From: Brevinema andersonii
Lineage (GTDB): Bacteria; Spirochaetota; Brevinematia; Brevinematales; Brevinemataceae
Length of the DNA stretch: 64,000 nucleotides
Assembly: GCF_900112165.1 (NCBI RefSeq)
Contig: NZ_FOKY01000001.1
Location: forward strand, 426,416 to 490,415
Direction of reading: 5' to 3'
In this document: positions 1-8,891 of the stretch, piece after piece
Layout of the letters: each line of letters opens with the position of its first letter
How positions within the stretch are numbered: position 1 is the first letter of the stretch
Position numbers and translations under genes: made by a program
Notes under the pieces: model-generated
Seen by the model: the letters and a program-made list of their open reading frames with translations, nothing else
The model's database searches: none
Told to the model about the DNA's origin: nothing

Positions 1-1
1 T

Positions 2-193
2 GCTAGCTTTGTGGATGGGTATGAACGTCGTTTTGTGGCGCAAGGGGAGTCGGAAAATCGTGATATTATTAAGGATACATTGCGTATTGGTTATGAACTT
101 CTGGCAAAATTGCCAGTTGCTGAACTCAAACGTATCCGACAAGAATATAAAGATGCCTATTTGAAAGAATATACCGACAAAGAAAAAAAATAG
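2..193 (+). CDS. atpB: V-type ATP synthase subunit B, C-terminal end (5' truncated by window edge)
   Basis: Only the last ~63 codons are present; the reading frame is open to the left edge. The segment with ERRFVAQGESENRDI, followed by a leucine-rich helix containing ELLAKLPVAELKRI, matches the C-terminal helical region of the non-catalytic B subunit of V/A-type ATPases, where a similar ERRFINQG and LPRSELKRI stretch occurs. In these enzymes B alternates with catalytic A in the hexameric V1 head. The subunit D gene follows after 9 bases, as in known V-ATPase operons. V-type rather than F-type ATPases are usual in several spirochaete lineages. The family call is confident; the ion used (H+ or Na+) cannot be told from this piece. 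Confidence 0.9.
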   Translation, partial: ASFVDGYERRFVAQGESENRDIIKDTLRIGYELLAKLPVAELKRIRQEYKDAYLKEYTDKEKK

Positions 194-202
194 GAGTAGC
201 AA

Positions 203-826
203 GTGATACAAGCGAATCCTAATCGGATGGAACTGCAAAATCAAAAAGCAAAACTTCGTACAGCAACGCGTGGTCATAAATTATTAAAAGATAAACAAGA
301 TGCATTGACGAAAATGTTTTTGGAAAAGGTGCATAAAGTAAAGGAACTCCGTGAACAGGCAGATCGTGAACTTAAAAGGGCATATTCATATTTTATGATT
401 GCCCGAGGGGTTATGGATCAGGCAACAGCAGATATGGTATTTGAGTCTTCGCGTGCGGAAATTAAATTGCAAGTGCATGTTGTTAATACATTAGGTGTTC
501 GGTCGCCTGCTTTTGAATTTGAACAGGAAGGCTCAATGCATGAATATGGTCTTGTCGGGACTTCGGCAGAAGTTGATTCTGCTTTGGATATTTTTTCTGG
601 TGTTACGCTTAAATTAATTGAGCTTGCTGAAGCTGAAAAATTAGTAGAGTTGCTTGCTATTGAAATTGAAAAAACCCGAAGACGTGTTAATGCCTTAGAA
701 TACAGACTAATTCCTCATACTAAGGAAATGATTCTATTCATTACAATGAAGCTCGATGAAATAGAACGTTCTAATCTTTCCCGTTTGATGAAAGTTAAAG
801 ATATTGTCAGAAAGGAAAATACATAA
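203..826 (+). CDS. atpD: V-type ATP synthase subunit D
   Basis: 207 residues, the usual size for the central-stalk D subunit, which rotates inside the A3B3 head. The N-terminus (NPNRMELQNQKAKLRTATRG, then HKLLKDKQDAL) is the typical D-subunit opening, and the protein is two long amphipathic helices separated by a more variable middle (about residues 85-135) before a C-terminal helix with KTRRRVNALEY, another family hallmark. It starts with GTG at 203, preceded by AGGAG at 192-196 that overlaps the stop of the B subunit, so translation is probably coupled. It is the last V-ATPase gene here; a weak hairpin and T-run follow. Confidence 0.95.
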   Translation: MIQANPNRMELQNQKAKLRTATRGHKLLKDKQDALTKMFLEKVHKVKELREQADRELKRAYSYFMIARGVMDQATADMVFESSRAEIKLQVHVVNTLGVRSPAFEFEQEGSMHEYGLVGTSAEVDSALDIFSGVTLKLIELAEAEKLVELLAIEIEKTRRRVNALEYRLIPHTKEMILFITMKLDEIERSNLSRLMKVKDIVRKENT

Positions 827-827
827 A

Positions 828-857
828 AATTCCCCTCAGACGAGGAAGATTTTTTTG
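828..857 (+). terminator. Weak candidate terminator after V-ATPase operon
   Basis: Just after the subunit D stop there is CCTC-agac-GAGG (about 835-846), extendable to TT/AA across a two-base bulge, followed by seven T at 850-856. The stem is short, so this is a weak intrinsic terminator at best. Confidence 0.3.
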
Positions 858-867
858 GAGAATCTGT

Positions 868-1775
868 GTGGGATTTTTATTGATATTGCTTATACTGAGT
901 GTTTGTCATGATGAATCAAAAATTCAAGATAGAAATTTATCTTGTTTTCTTAAAATGGAAATTCCATAGAAGGAACAAGGAATTATAAAAACTGAATCTT
1001 TTTATTCCAAAGAGCTGGGACGAAATGGGGATTATTTTATATATTATCCTAAAAACTACTCTATAGATAAAAATATCCTGTAATTTTTATATTTCATGGT
1101 GCTTATGGTACTCATAAGACATGGACCTGTAAAGGAAAAGCTAAAAAAAAATTTTGGATCGGGCTATTCCTGCTCAACTGATTCCAGAAACGATTGTAAT
1201 TTTTCCACGTTCCCATGATACTTGGTATGCAGATATTCAAGGTACTAATATGCAGTCTGCTTTTATTAATGATTTGTTTCCTTATGTTGAAACGAACTTT
1301 CCTGTGTTTAATAAAAGATCAGCGCGTGCTCTTGGAGGTTATTCGGTGGGGGCATGGCGCATTGATTTTTGCATTGAATGATCCCAGGTATTTCGAAATG
1401 GTGTTTATTTTTTCGTCGGCAATAACAGCTCTTGGAAAGCCACCTACAAAAGCTTTAAATATTTTGCTTAGCCTTCCTTAGCGGCGTTATGTTTATGGTA
1501 CACCGATTAATCAAAAATTGTGGGATAAAAACAGTTATCATGCTTATTTTGAAAATGTACTCAAAAATAAAAATATACCCAATTTTTTTATTGCTGTAGG
1601 TGCAAATGATATTATTATGCTAAAACAAGATAGTTTGGATTTAGTTGATATGCTTGATAAAAATAAAATTGAATATGAGTGTCTTGAAGTGTCAAAATTT
1701 GGACGTTCTTGATGCTTGTGGATTTTGGCATTGCTGGTTGCTTTAGAATTTGTCGGCAAAAATTTTGTTTATTAA
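868..1775 (+). pseudogene. Decayed esterase-family lipoprotein (alpha/beta hydrolase)
   Basis: Reading across three frames recovers one esterase-D-like protein. It has a GTG start at 868 with GGAG at 857-860, a short hydrophobic lipoprotein-like signal ending LILSVC, then GDYFIYYPKNYS, VIFIFHGAYG (oxyanion region), IPETIVIFPRSHDTWYADI, the nucleophile elbow GGYSVG, ALIFALNDPRYFE, GTPINQKLWD, a C-terminal GANDIIML stretch (acid residue region) and an ending FVGKNFVY. It is broken by in-frame TAG at 967, TAA plus frameshift at 1081, frameshifts near the A-run at ~1145 and the G-run at ~1350, TAG at 1479 and TGA at 1710. That is far too many breaks for sequencing error, so it is a dead gene. Its last four bases overlap the stop of the convergent helicase gene. 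Confidence 0.85.
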
Positions 1776-4576
1776 CTTTGTTCAAGGAAATCGTCACTCA
1801 ACAAGGATAGTAAATCTTCCTTGGAAAATGCTCCGAAATTGGCATCTTCCTGCATGATATTTTCAAATAAAAAGTCTTTTTTCCGTTGTAAATTGTAAAT
1901 TTTTTCTTCTATCGTACCTTTTGTCATCAACCGATAAACATTGACGGTTTTTTCCTGCCCAATGCGATGAGCTCGGTCTACTGCTTGATTTTCTACAGAG
2001 GGATTCCACCATGGATCAAATAAAACAACTGTATCTGCTCCCATTAAATTCAAGCCAACTCCTCCGGCTTTCAGCGAAATCAAAAATACTGGAATTTCTG
2101 CTTGGTTGAACGAATCTGCTAATTCTACTCTATGAGCTGTTTTTCCATCGATGTAGAGGTATGAAATTTGTTCTTTTTCTAATTCTTTTTTAATGAGCTG
2201 TAGCATGGATACAAATTGGCTAAAAATGAGAACACGGTGTCCAGAATCAAATGCTTCATCAAGAAGTTCCTTGAGTGCTGACATTTTAGATGAAATTATT
2301 TCGGGTTCTAAATTTTCTAGTTCGGGATAAACCAGTGCTGGATGCAATGCGATTTGTCTGAGCTTTGTGAGAGCAGAAAGAAAATCAATTTGTGATTGAT
2401 TAAATCCTTTTTCCTCGATCATGGTGAAAAAATGATTTTTAATTCTTGATAAAGTTTGAATATAAAGGCTTTTTTGTTTATCTGTAAGTTCAGTAACAAT
2501 AGTTTGTTCAATTTTAGGAGGCAATTCTTTGGAAACTACTGCTTTTGTTCGCCTAATAATGAACGGACTGGTCATATTATGCAGCTGTAATAAAGTATTT
2601 TTTCGTTTTTCAAGGTCAAATTGTTTTAAAGGCTCTTCGAAATCGTGAGAAAAACTCTTTGCTGATCCCAAAAATTCCGGCATTACAAAATCGAAAATGG
2701 ACCAAAGTTCTGAAATATTATTTTCAAGAGGGGTTCCACTGACTGCAATTTTTGTTCGGGCTTTGATTTTTTTAACACTTTTAGAACGTTTGGATTTTTT
2801 ATTTTTAATATGCTGAGCTTCGTCGATGATAAAAAATCCAAAATTCAGATCTTTATATTGTTCTAAATCAATACCCAACATATGATAGGAAGTAATAATG
2901 ATATCGGCATTTCTGCTTTTTTTTATTTTTTCTTCACGTTCCGTTTTTGTACCGTTAACAATTAGTGTTTTGAAACGGTTGGGAAAAAATTTTTCAATTT
3001 CAGCCTGCCAGTTGAAGGTAAGAGAGCTGGGCGTGACAATTAATGTTTGACCTTGTGTTTGTTGTAAGTCCAGGAATGCCAAAACTTGAAGTGTTTTTCC
3101 GAGTCCCATTTCATCAGCAAGCACGGATCCAAATCCAAAATGATGCATCAAAGATAAACGTTTAACTCCGATTTTTTGATAGTCTCGTAGAATAGTCTCT
3201 GCATATTCCGAAAGATAGATTTCCGGGACTTTGTGTTCATGAACGAAATCACGAAGCGCTTGCCATTCTGTTGGAATTTCTGCGTTGGGATAGAGCGTTA
3301 AAATCCATGGCAGAAATGAGCCTTGTACTTGGATTTCCTCGTCTTTTGGATTTTTTTTGCCAAGGCTAAGCAATTTTGCAAGATTGTCATTTTCTTCTTC
3401 AGGAAGCGCAATTAATGTGCCGTCCTTTTCGATGAAGCCTTGATGTAGTATTTTTTCTAAATCTTTCAATGATAGTTTAATAGACCGACTGTCATATGAA
3501 AAATCAATCGAGAGCCAGTCTGTGCTGCCAAACAAAGGTACTGAACTTTTATTTTTGATCACAATGGATGCTTGATCTTGAACCAAAATAAAATGAAGTT
3601 TTGTATTTTTGTTTTTACGGTAGATTTCCGTATCGTTAGAAATTTTAGGCAGATATTGCCCAAAAAGATTACTGCGGTCGCTTGTCACAATTTTATTACC
3701 TTGGATTTCCCCTAAAACGCTGTAAAAGTTTTGGAAACTTTGTTTGGTAATATTTTCAATATTGTGGTATGCGGGATGATTTTTATCTATTTTTACTAAT
3801 ATTTCTGTGTTTCCAAATGTTAAAGGTAATTTCTGATTAATATTTTTTTGAGTTCGTTCTAGATCTAAAAAAAAATGTTTTTTTTGATTATTTATTTCTG
3901 CTTCGATAAATAAACTAAGTTCATATTTTTTGTCGGTGGAGTAGTTAAATTCAAGTATTGGATTGATTTTTGGTGGTTCGACAATACGAGGAGCCGAGAG
4001 CATTTTTGCGAATAATTTTGGTTGTTCTTGTAATTTCCGAATGAGCATTTCTGATTCTTCCCAGCTTATGCTGTAAGAACCTTGATATAAATTTTCCAAT
4101 TGTTCGGGCATAAGAAATGTGTAGACAGGGTAAAGAGTATTATTTTTAATAACATAAGGCTGGAATAGATGGGGTATCAAGAGGGAATCGTTTTTAAGCA
4201 ACTGTAATGTTCCAACGGATGCGTTAAGGAATATCCGAGGACAGTATAGTCTAGGAGAGCGTTCTATCGAAATAGCCGGACTCCTGTCAATAGAAAAATA
4301 AGTAGGTACTGTTCCGATAAAATCTAGGATTTCAGATTCAAAAGGGGCATCAAAAATAATGTAATTTTTTTTTACATTTTTGAATTTTTTTTTGTAAAAA
4401 TTTAAAAAACTGTGTTCATGTAAAGAAAGCTCGGGAAACTTTGAGAAAATTTGAATTGAAGAGTTTTGATTAAGCAAATCTAAAAGCTCGGGAGTGATAT
4501 CAGCAGAAATCGTTATTTGTTTTATGGTTTGCCCGGAGAGTTGAGCTTGTATGTTCATACGTAATGATTTTTCCAC
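1772..4576 (-). CDS. SNF2-family DEAD/DEAH-box helicase
   Basis: 934 residues. The C-terminal half is a complete Swi2/Snf2 ATPase: motif I DEMGLGKT near residue 490, DEAQ box (IIDEAQHIKN) near 585, GTPLENN, then the second RecA-like lobe with LIFSQF, LISLKAGGVGLNL, DPWWNPSVENQA and DRAHRIGQ near 870. The N-terminal ~430 residues are the variable region found in bacterial SNF2 proteins; no SWIM zinc-finger cysteine pattern was seen. Such proteins are ATP-driven DNA translocases tied to transcription recycling or repair; the target here is unknown. It starts with GTG at 4576 behind AAGGAGGG, transcribed from the promoter at 4596-4624. It is monocistronic and divergent from the M20 peptidase. 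Confidence 0.93.
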   Translation of the reverse strand: MEKSLRMNIQAQLSGQTIKQITISADITPELLDLLNQNSSIQIFSKFPELSLHEHSFLNFYKKKFKNVKKNYIIFDAPFESEILDFIGTVPTYFSIDRSPAISIERSPRLYCPRIFLNASVGTLQLLKNDSLLIPHLFQPYVIKNNTLYPVYTFLMPEQLENLYQGSYSISWEESEMLIRKLQEQPKLFAKMLSAPRIVEPPKINPILEFNYSTDKKYELSLFIEAEINNQKKHFFLDLERTQKNINQKLPLTFGNTEILVKIDKNHPAYHNIENITKQSFQNFYSVLGEIQGNKIVTSDRSNLFGQYLPKISNDTEIYRKNKNTKLHFILVQDQASIVIKNKSSVPLFGSTDWLSIDFSYDSRSIKLSLKDLEKILHQGFIEKDGTLIALPEEENDNLAKLLSLGKKNPKDEEIQVQGSFLPWILTLYPNAEIPTEWQALRDFVHEHKVPEIYLSEYAETILRDYQKIGVKRLSLMHHFGFGSVLADEMGLGKTLQVLAFLDLQQTQGQTLIVTPSSLTFNWQAEIEKFFPNRFKTLIVNGTKTEREEKIKKSRNADIIITSYHMLGIDLEQYKDLNFGFFIIDEAQHIKNKKSKRSKSVKKIKARTKIAVSGTPLENNISELWSIFDFVMPEFLGSAKSFSHDFEEPLKQFDLEKRKNTLLQLHNMTSPFIIRRTKAVVSKELPPKIEQTIVTELTDKQKSLYIQTLSRIKNHFFTMIEEKGFNQSQIDFLSALTKLRQIALHPALVYPELENLEPEIISSKMSALKELLDEAFDSGHRVLIFSQFVSMLQLIKKELEKEQISYLYIDGKTAHRVELADSFNQAEIPVFLISLKAGGVGLNLMGADTVVLFDPWWNPSVENQAVDRAHRIGQEKTVNVYRLMTKGTIEEKIYNLQRKKDFLFENIMQEDANFGAFSKEDLLSLLSDDFLEQS

Positions 4577-4595
4577 AGATCCCTCCTTATCTTAT

Positions 4596-4624
4596 ATTAT
4601 AATCAGAAAATTTCTTTTTCGCAA
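4596..4624 (-). promoter_or_regulatory. Sigma-70-type promoter for the SNF2 helicase gene
   Basis: On the minus strand: -35 TTGCGA (4619-4624), 17-base spacer, -10 TATAAT (4596-4601). It lies 20 bases upstream of the GTG start and back to back with the divergent promoter at 4637-4665. The intervening sequence contains two direct copies of TTCGCAA. Confidence 0.75.
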
Positions 4625-4636
4625 GCGTTCGCAATT

Positions 4637-4665
4637 TTGATTTTTTTGAATATTTATGTTAGAAT
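4637..4665 (+). promoter_or_regulatory. Sigma-70-type promoter (extended -10) for the M20 peptidase
   Basis: -35 TTGATT (4637-4642), 17-base spacer, -10 TAGAAT (4660-4665) with an upstream TG at 4657-4658. The predicted transcript start near 4672 rules out the in-frame ATG at 4656 and supports the ATG at 4692. Confidence 0.7.
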
Positions 4666-4691
4666 TTTTTCAGATAAATAAAGAGGCAGTT

Positions 4692-5816
4692 ATGTCAGAA
4701 TATTTTCAAGAAAAAGTTGTTTCGTTATTTTTAGAACTTGTAAAAATTGCATCACCATCATTTGAAGAAAAACCTGTATTCGATTTCATTGAAAATCATC
4801 TCAAGGGAAAACATGCAGAAGTTCGAAGAATCTCTTACGTTTCTTCAAAATTTGACGGACGTTGTACCGAAAATATGATCATTAAACTGCCAGCAACAGA
4901 TGCATCTAAAAAGTCATTATTTTTTGATGCACATGCTGATACAGTCTTGCCATGTCATAATGTTTTGCCGGTTGTTGAAGACAGCATTATCCGTTCTAGC
5001 GGTGCTACAATCTTAGGAGCTGATGATAAATGTGGCATTGCATCGATGCTGTGCGCGTTGGATATTATTTTAGAAAAAAAATTACCACATGGAGATTTAG
5101 TTTTCATTATTTCTTCTGCTGAAGAAGTTGGATTAGTCGGTGCGCAAAATATTCCTCAAGAGGAACTTTTGGGAATCGACTATGGTTTTGTATTGGACAG
5201 CGGCGGTCCTGTAGGAACCATTACCACAAAAGCGCCTTACCACTATGATTATCGTATTACAATTACAGGTCGAGCAGCTCACGCAGCAATGAATCCCGAA
5301 AAAGGTATCAATGCAATTAAACTGGCTGCTGAAATTATTATGCAGCTTCCTTCCGGGCGTTTGGCAGATGATACGGTTGCAAATGTCGGTATTGTTGAGG
5401 GTGGGCAAGCAAGGAATGTTGTGCCTGCAGAAACCTTAATTATTGGTGAATTTAGATCTTTAATCCATGAAAAATGTTTTCCGATTCGAGATCAAATTTT
5501 AGAAATTGTCGATGCAGTCAAACCGAAAGCAGTTTCGATTGAATGTATGATCAATAAAACCAATGACGGTTATAATTTTGATGAGTCGACCCCTATTGTT
5601 GAATTTGCAGCCCGTGCGTTGCGTGAAGTAGGTATTGAAGCTTCTTATGAGGCATCATGCGGTGGCACTAACGCAAATATTTATGCTGGAATGGGTATCC
5701 CGACTACCGTATTGAGTGTTGGCATGGAAGAAATTCATAGTACAAAAGAATATATCCGTATTGTGGATTTGGTTGATACGGTGAGGATCATTCTCAAAAT
5801 GGTAGAATTATCATAA
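4692..5816 (+). CDS. M20-family peptidase, PepT-like (tripeptide aminopeptidase type)
   Basis: 374 residues. The dinuclear zinc site is readable: DAHADT, GADDKCGIA (bridging Asp), SSAEEVGL (general base Glu-Glu), a DSGG segment, and a C-terminal SVGMEEIHSTKEY supplying the last His. The SCGGTNANIYAGMGIPTTV stretch is characteristic of the PepT branch rather than of carboxypeptidase G2 or DapE. A dimerisation domain (about residues 185-290) interrupts the catalytic domain. It probably releases N-terminal amino acids from short peptides in the cytoplasm. I chose the ATG at 4692 because AAGAGG lies upstream and the promoter's start site lies downstream of the alternative ATG at 4656. It is one of two M20 enzymes in the window. 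Confidence 0.88.
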   Translation: MSEYFQEKVVSLFLELVKIASPSFEEKPVFDFIENHLKGKHAEVRRISYVSSKFDGRCTENMIIKLPATDASKKSLFFDAHADTVLPCHNVLPVVEDSIIRSSGATILGADDKCGIASMLCALDIILEKKLPHGDLVFIISSAEEVGLVGAQNIPQEELLGIDYGFVLDSGGPVGTITTKAPYHYDYRITITGRAAHAAMNPEKGINAIKLAAEIIMQLPSGRLADDTVANVGIVEGGQARNVVPAETLIIGEFRSLIHEKCFPIRDQILEIVDAVKPKAVSIECMINKTNDGYNFDESTPIVEFAARALREVGIEASYEASCGGTNANIYAGMGIPTTVLSVGMEEIHSTKEYIRIVDLVDTVRIILKMVELS

Positions 5817-5820
5817 CTCA

Positions 5821-5857
5821 AAACTCTTCTTTTCCAAAAAGGAGGGGGTTTTTTTTA
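5821..5857 (+). terminator. Candidate intrinsic terminator after the M20 peptidase
   Basis: CTTTTCC-AAAAA-GGAGGGG can fold into a 7-8 bp stem with several G-U pairs and is followed by eight T (about 5849-5856). The pairing is modest, so this is tentative; it sits just upstream of the queA ribosome-binding site. Confidence 0.4.
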
Positions 5858-5867
5858 GAGAGGATTT

Positions 5868-6893
5868 ATGGAGTATTTTTTGGATTTTGATCTTCCTGAA
5901 AATCTCATCGCTACAAGCCCTGCTCCGGAACGTGATGGCGATCGTTTGATGCTAATAAATCACAACAAACTCAATCATTATATGTTTACAGAATTGCCGT
6001 TGTTCCTTAATGAAGGGGATGTTTTGGTAGTCAATAATAGTAAGGTTTTTAAAGCCCGTCTATCAATTCGGCTGGTCCGGAGTGATCTTGAATCAGAAAT
6101 GCTGCTAATTGAAGCCGAAAATCCTTACACCTGGACAGCAATGCTGAAAAAAGCCCGACGTTTCAAGAAAGGAGATCTTATTATTGTTGCTAACTGCGTA
6201 AGGGCTAAAGTTATGGAAGTGTTAGATAGTGGTCTTCGGCGCATCCGATTTGAAGAACCTTTTAGTGCAGAAAGGGCTGATCAGATAGGTTTGGTGCCTT
6301 TGCCCCCGTATATCATCGAGCAGCGCAAAAAGCGTTCTGAAGTATTATATTCATTTCAGGACGAAGAGCGTTATCAGACATTGTTTGCTAAATATTATGG
6401 GTCGGTAGCAGCTCCAACTGCTTCGCTTCGTTTTTCTCAGAAAATCCTTGAATCCCTTAAAAATAAAGGGGTTCAGGTTGCCGAGTTGACACTTCATGTC
6501 GGATTAGGTACATTTAAACCGATGGATCAGCTTCCCGAAAATTTTAAAATGCATAAAGAAAAAATTTCTGTGCCCTATGAAACAATACAATTATGTCTGC
6601 AGGCAAAAAATAAAAAAAAACGTGTCATTGCTGCCGGAACAACAGTCTGCAGGGCTTTGGAGGCATCTGGAAATAAAGCGTTTTGTGGAGAGACTGATAT
6701 TTTTATCAAACCTGGCTACCAATTTCGTATGATTGATGGCCTGATCACGAATTTTCATCTTCCTCAATCTACTTTATTACTACTTGTGCAAGCTTTCGCT
6801 GGAATTGATAACATCCGCCATGCTTATGCTGAAGCGATTCTTCAGCAGTATCGTTTTTTCAGCTACGGAGACGGAATGCTTATTTTACAATGA
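5868..6893 (+). CDS. queA: S-adenosylmethionine:tRNA ribosyltransferase-isomerase
   Basis: 341 residues, the normal length. The start MEYFLDFDLPENLIA and following PAPERDGDRLM are the QueA N-terminal signature (DFDYELPxELIA ... PxxxRxxSRLM). Further in are VVNNSKVFKARL, PPYI, APTASLRFS, LHVGLGTFKP and a C-terminal TNFHLPQSTLLLLVQAFAG, all diagnostic. It transfers the ribosyl group of SAM to preQ1 at tRNA position 34, giving epoxyqueuosine. It starts with ATG at 5868 behind AGAGGA. The next gene, a metal ATPase, begins 22 bases downstream and may be cotranscribed, but there is no functional link. No other queuosine gene is in the window. Confidence 0.96.
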   Translation: MEYFLDFDLPENLIATSPAPERDGDRLMLINHNKLNHYMFTELPLFLNEGDVLVVNNSKVFKARLSIRLVRSDLESEMLLIEAENPYTWTAMLKKARRFKKGDLIIVANCVRAKVMEVLDSGLRRIRFEEPFSAERADQIGLVPLPPYIIEQRKKRSEVLYSFQDEERYQTLFAKYYGSVAAPTASLRFSQKILESLKNKGVQVAELTLHVGLGTFKPMDQLPENFKMHKEKISVPYETIQLCLQAKNKKKRVIAAGTTVCRALEASGNKAFCGETDIFIKPGYQFRMIDGLITNFHLPQSTLLLLVQAFAGIDNIRHAYAEAILQQYRFFSYGDGMLILQ

Positions 6894-6915
6894 AAATATC
6901 CTTAAGGAGAACCTT

Positions 6916-8832
6916 ATGAATTGTTGTTGTACAAATAATCAAAGTTGCGAACCTGAAAACCAAAATCATGAAACTCTTAAGAAAGTCTGGCCTGCAGTGC
7001 TTTCGTTTTTAATGATTGCATCCGGTATGGTAATAGAGCATTTACAGCTGGACTTTTTCCAGCCGTTTGAAGTGCGTTTGGTGTGGTATTTTGGAGCGTT
7101 TTTATTGGTAGGCCTGCCAGTAATTCGTGAAATGTTAGTTAGTATTCGTAGCCATGATTTTTTTAACGAACTTACTCTGATGGTTACGGCAACCCTAGGA
7201 GCCTTTATTATCGGAGAATTTTCCGAAGGTGCTGCTGTGATGCTTTTTTACACGGTAGGCGAATTATTTCAAGAATTGGCAGTTAACAAAGCAAAACGTA
7301 GTATTAAAGCACTTCTTGATGTACGTCCTGATGTTGCATATGTAGTGGAAAACGGTGTGATTTCTGCTCGACCTCCTCAGGAAGTGGTGATCGGTGAGAT
7401 ACTTGAGGTTAAAACTGGTGAACGTGCCCCCTTAGATGGGATTTTGGTGACCAATGAAGCTCTTTTTAATACGTCAGCCTTGACCGGCGAGAGTATGCCG
7501 CGTTCAATAGAAAAGGGTCAGCCTGTGCTGGCTGGTATGATTGCGTCTAATAAAACAATTACAATGCAAGTTACTAAGCTTTATGCCGACAGTACTTTGT
7601 CCCGGATTTTAGATATGGTTCAGAATGCATCCCAGCATAAAGCACCTACAGAAACTTTTATTCGTAAATTTGCGCGAATTTACACTCCCACTGTCGGAGC
7701 TTTAGCGTTGTTGATTATTGTTGTTCCTTACTTTGTTGTACCGAATTATATTTTCAAAGACTGGCTCTACAGTGCATTAATTTTTTTAGTAGTGTCGTGC
7801 CCCTGTGCGTTGGTGATTAGTGTGCCGCTGGGCTATTTTGGCGGGATAGGCCTGGCATCACGGAATGGTATTTTATTCAAAGGAGGTAATTATCTCGAAG
7901 CAATGACAAAATTAACCATATTGGTCTGTGATAAGACAGGAACAATGACGAAAGGTGTGTTTACTGTCCAAGATATCAGAACAAAAGATGTCAGCAATGA
8001 AGAATTTGTATCCATGGTGGCTTCTTTAGAGAAAAAAAGTAATCATCCTATTGCACGTGCTGTCATTGAGTATGCAGAAACTCATAATATACCGTTATTA
8101 AAGCTTTCAGAAACCGAAGAAGTGGCAGGTCATGGGCTTAAAGGATTTCTCAATGGAGTTGAATTGCTTGCTGGAAATGCAGGATTGATGAAGAAATATG
8201 GCGTTCAAATTCCAGAAGATCTTGTTAAAACAGTCAAAACAACGGTTTTTCTTGCTCGAGACGGCCAATTTTTGGGTTCGTTGGTGTTGTCTGATGAAAT
8301 TAAGGAAGATGCTTTTCAGGCGGTTCAAAAGCTGCATGAATATGGGATTAAAATTGTGATGCTGTCCGGTGATAAAACTCAAATAACTCAGGAAGTTGCT
8401 CGTGAAATAGGTATTGATGAAGCTTATGGCGATTTGTTGCCTATCGATAAAGCTGATTTTGTCTCTAATTTGAAACAGGAAGGACATCAAGTAATTGCAT
8501 TTGTTGGGGATGGTATTAATGATGCACCGGTATTGGCTCTCAGTGATATCGGCATTGCAATGGGAGCTATGGGGAGTGATTTGGCAATTGAAACAGCAGA
8601 TATTGTTATTCAAACGGACCAACCCTCTAAAATTCCAGATGCAATTAAAGTTGCAAAATATACACGTCAGGTAGTACTTCAAAATGTTATTTTAGCATTC
8701 ACTGTGAAGATTTTAGTGATGGTGTTGGGAGTTTACGGGCTAGCGACGCTTTGGGAAGCTGTTTTTGCAGATGTTGGTGTTGCTCTGCTAGCGATCCTTA
8801 ACGCTGTCCGTATCCAGAATAAAAAAATATAA
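6916..8832 (+). CDS. zntA: Zn2+/Cd2+/Pb2+-exporting P1B-type ATPase
   Basis: 638 residues. Landmarks: the actuator loop TGES at 190-193, the metal-binding CPC in a membrane helix at 295-297, the phosphorylation site DKTGT at 339, a Ser-Asn-His-Pro nucleotide-binding motif, and the hinge GDGIND near 531. The last membrane segment carries VKILVM ... FADVGVALLAILNAVRI, with the Lys and Asp typical of the zinc-specific (P1B-2) group. It exports divalent metal from the cytoplasm. There is no N-terminal HMA domain; instead a short tail holds Cys3-Cys4-Cys5 and Cys11. The ATG at 6916 is chosen because AAGGAG lies 6 bases upstream; an upstream in-frame extension would run inside queA. Confidence 0.94.
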   Translation: MNCCCTNNQSCEPENQNHETLKKVWPAVLSFLMIASGMVIEHLQLDFFQPFEVRLVWYFGAFLLVGLPVIREMLVSIRSHDFFNELTLMVTATLGAFIIGEFSEGAAVMLFYTVGELFQELAVNKAKRSIKALLDVRPDVAYVVENGVISARPPQEVVIGEILEVKTGERAPLDGILVTNEALFNTSALTGESMPRSIEKGQPVLAGMIASNKTITMQVTKLYADSTLSRILDMVQNASQHKAPTETFIRKFARIYTPTVGALALLIIVVPYFVVPNYIFKDWLYSALIFLVVSCPCALVISVPLGYFGGIGLASRNGILFKGGNYLEAMTKLTILVCDKTGTMTKGVFTVQDIRTKDVSNEEFVSMVASLEKKSNHPIARAVIEYAETHNIPLLKLSETEEVAGHGLKGFLNGVELLAGNAGLMKKYGVQIPEDLVKTVKTTVFLARDGQFLGSLVLSDEIKEDAFQAVQKLHEYGIKIVMLSGDKTQITQEVAREIGIDEAYGDLLPIDKADFVSNLKQEGHQVIAFVGDGINDAPVLALSDIGIAMGAMGSDLAIETADIVIQTDQPSKIPDAIKVAKYTRQVVLQNVILAFTVKILVMVLGVYGLATLWEAVFADVGVALLAILNAVRIQNKKI

Positions 8833-8845
8833 TTTGACCTTCTAA

Positions 8846-8887
8846 GTGCCTTTCATTATCTTTATTATAGAAAGATTGGGAGGGCAC
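8846..8887 (+). promoter_or_regulatory. Long hairpin that pairs with the Shine-Dalgarno of the ECF sigma gene
   Basis: GTGCCTTTC (8846-8854) pairs with 8879-8887 over nine positions (two or three G-U), and the interior ATCTTT (8858-8863) pairs with AAAGAT (8871-8876) around a 7-base loop. The 3' arm contains the GGGAGGG ribosome-binding site of the TTG-started sigma factor gene. There is no T-run, so it is not a classical terminator. A possible promoter inside the region (TTGACC 8834-8839, 17 bases, TATCTT 8857-8862) would start downstream of the 5' arm and give an unstructured leader, so two transcripts could differ in translation. Confidence 0.55.
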
Positions 8888-8891
8888 GGAA

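Noticed and set aside
5858..5867. preQ1 riboswitch before queA
   Set aside because: The spacer is too short and no preQ1 aptamer pattern (stem with A-rich pseudoknot tail) is seen.
8846..8887. Intrinsic terminator of zntA
   Set aside because: The stem is long but lacks a T-run and contains the next gene's ribosome-binding site, so a regulatory leader is the better reading.
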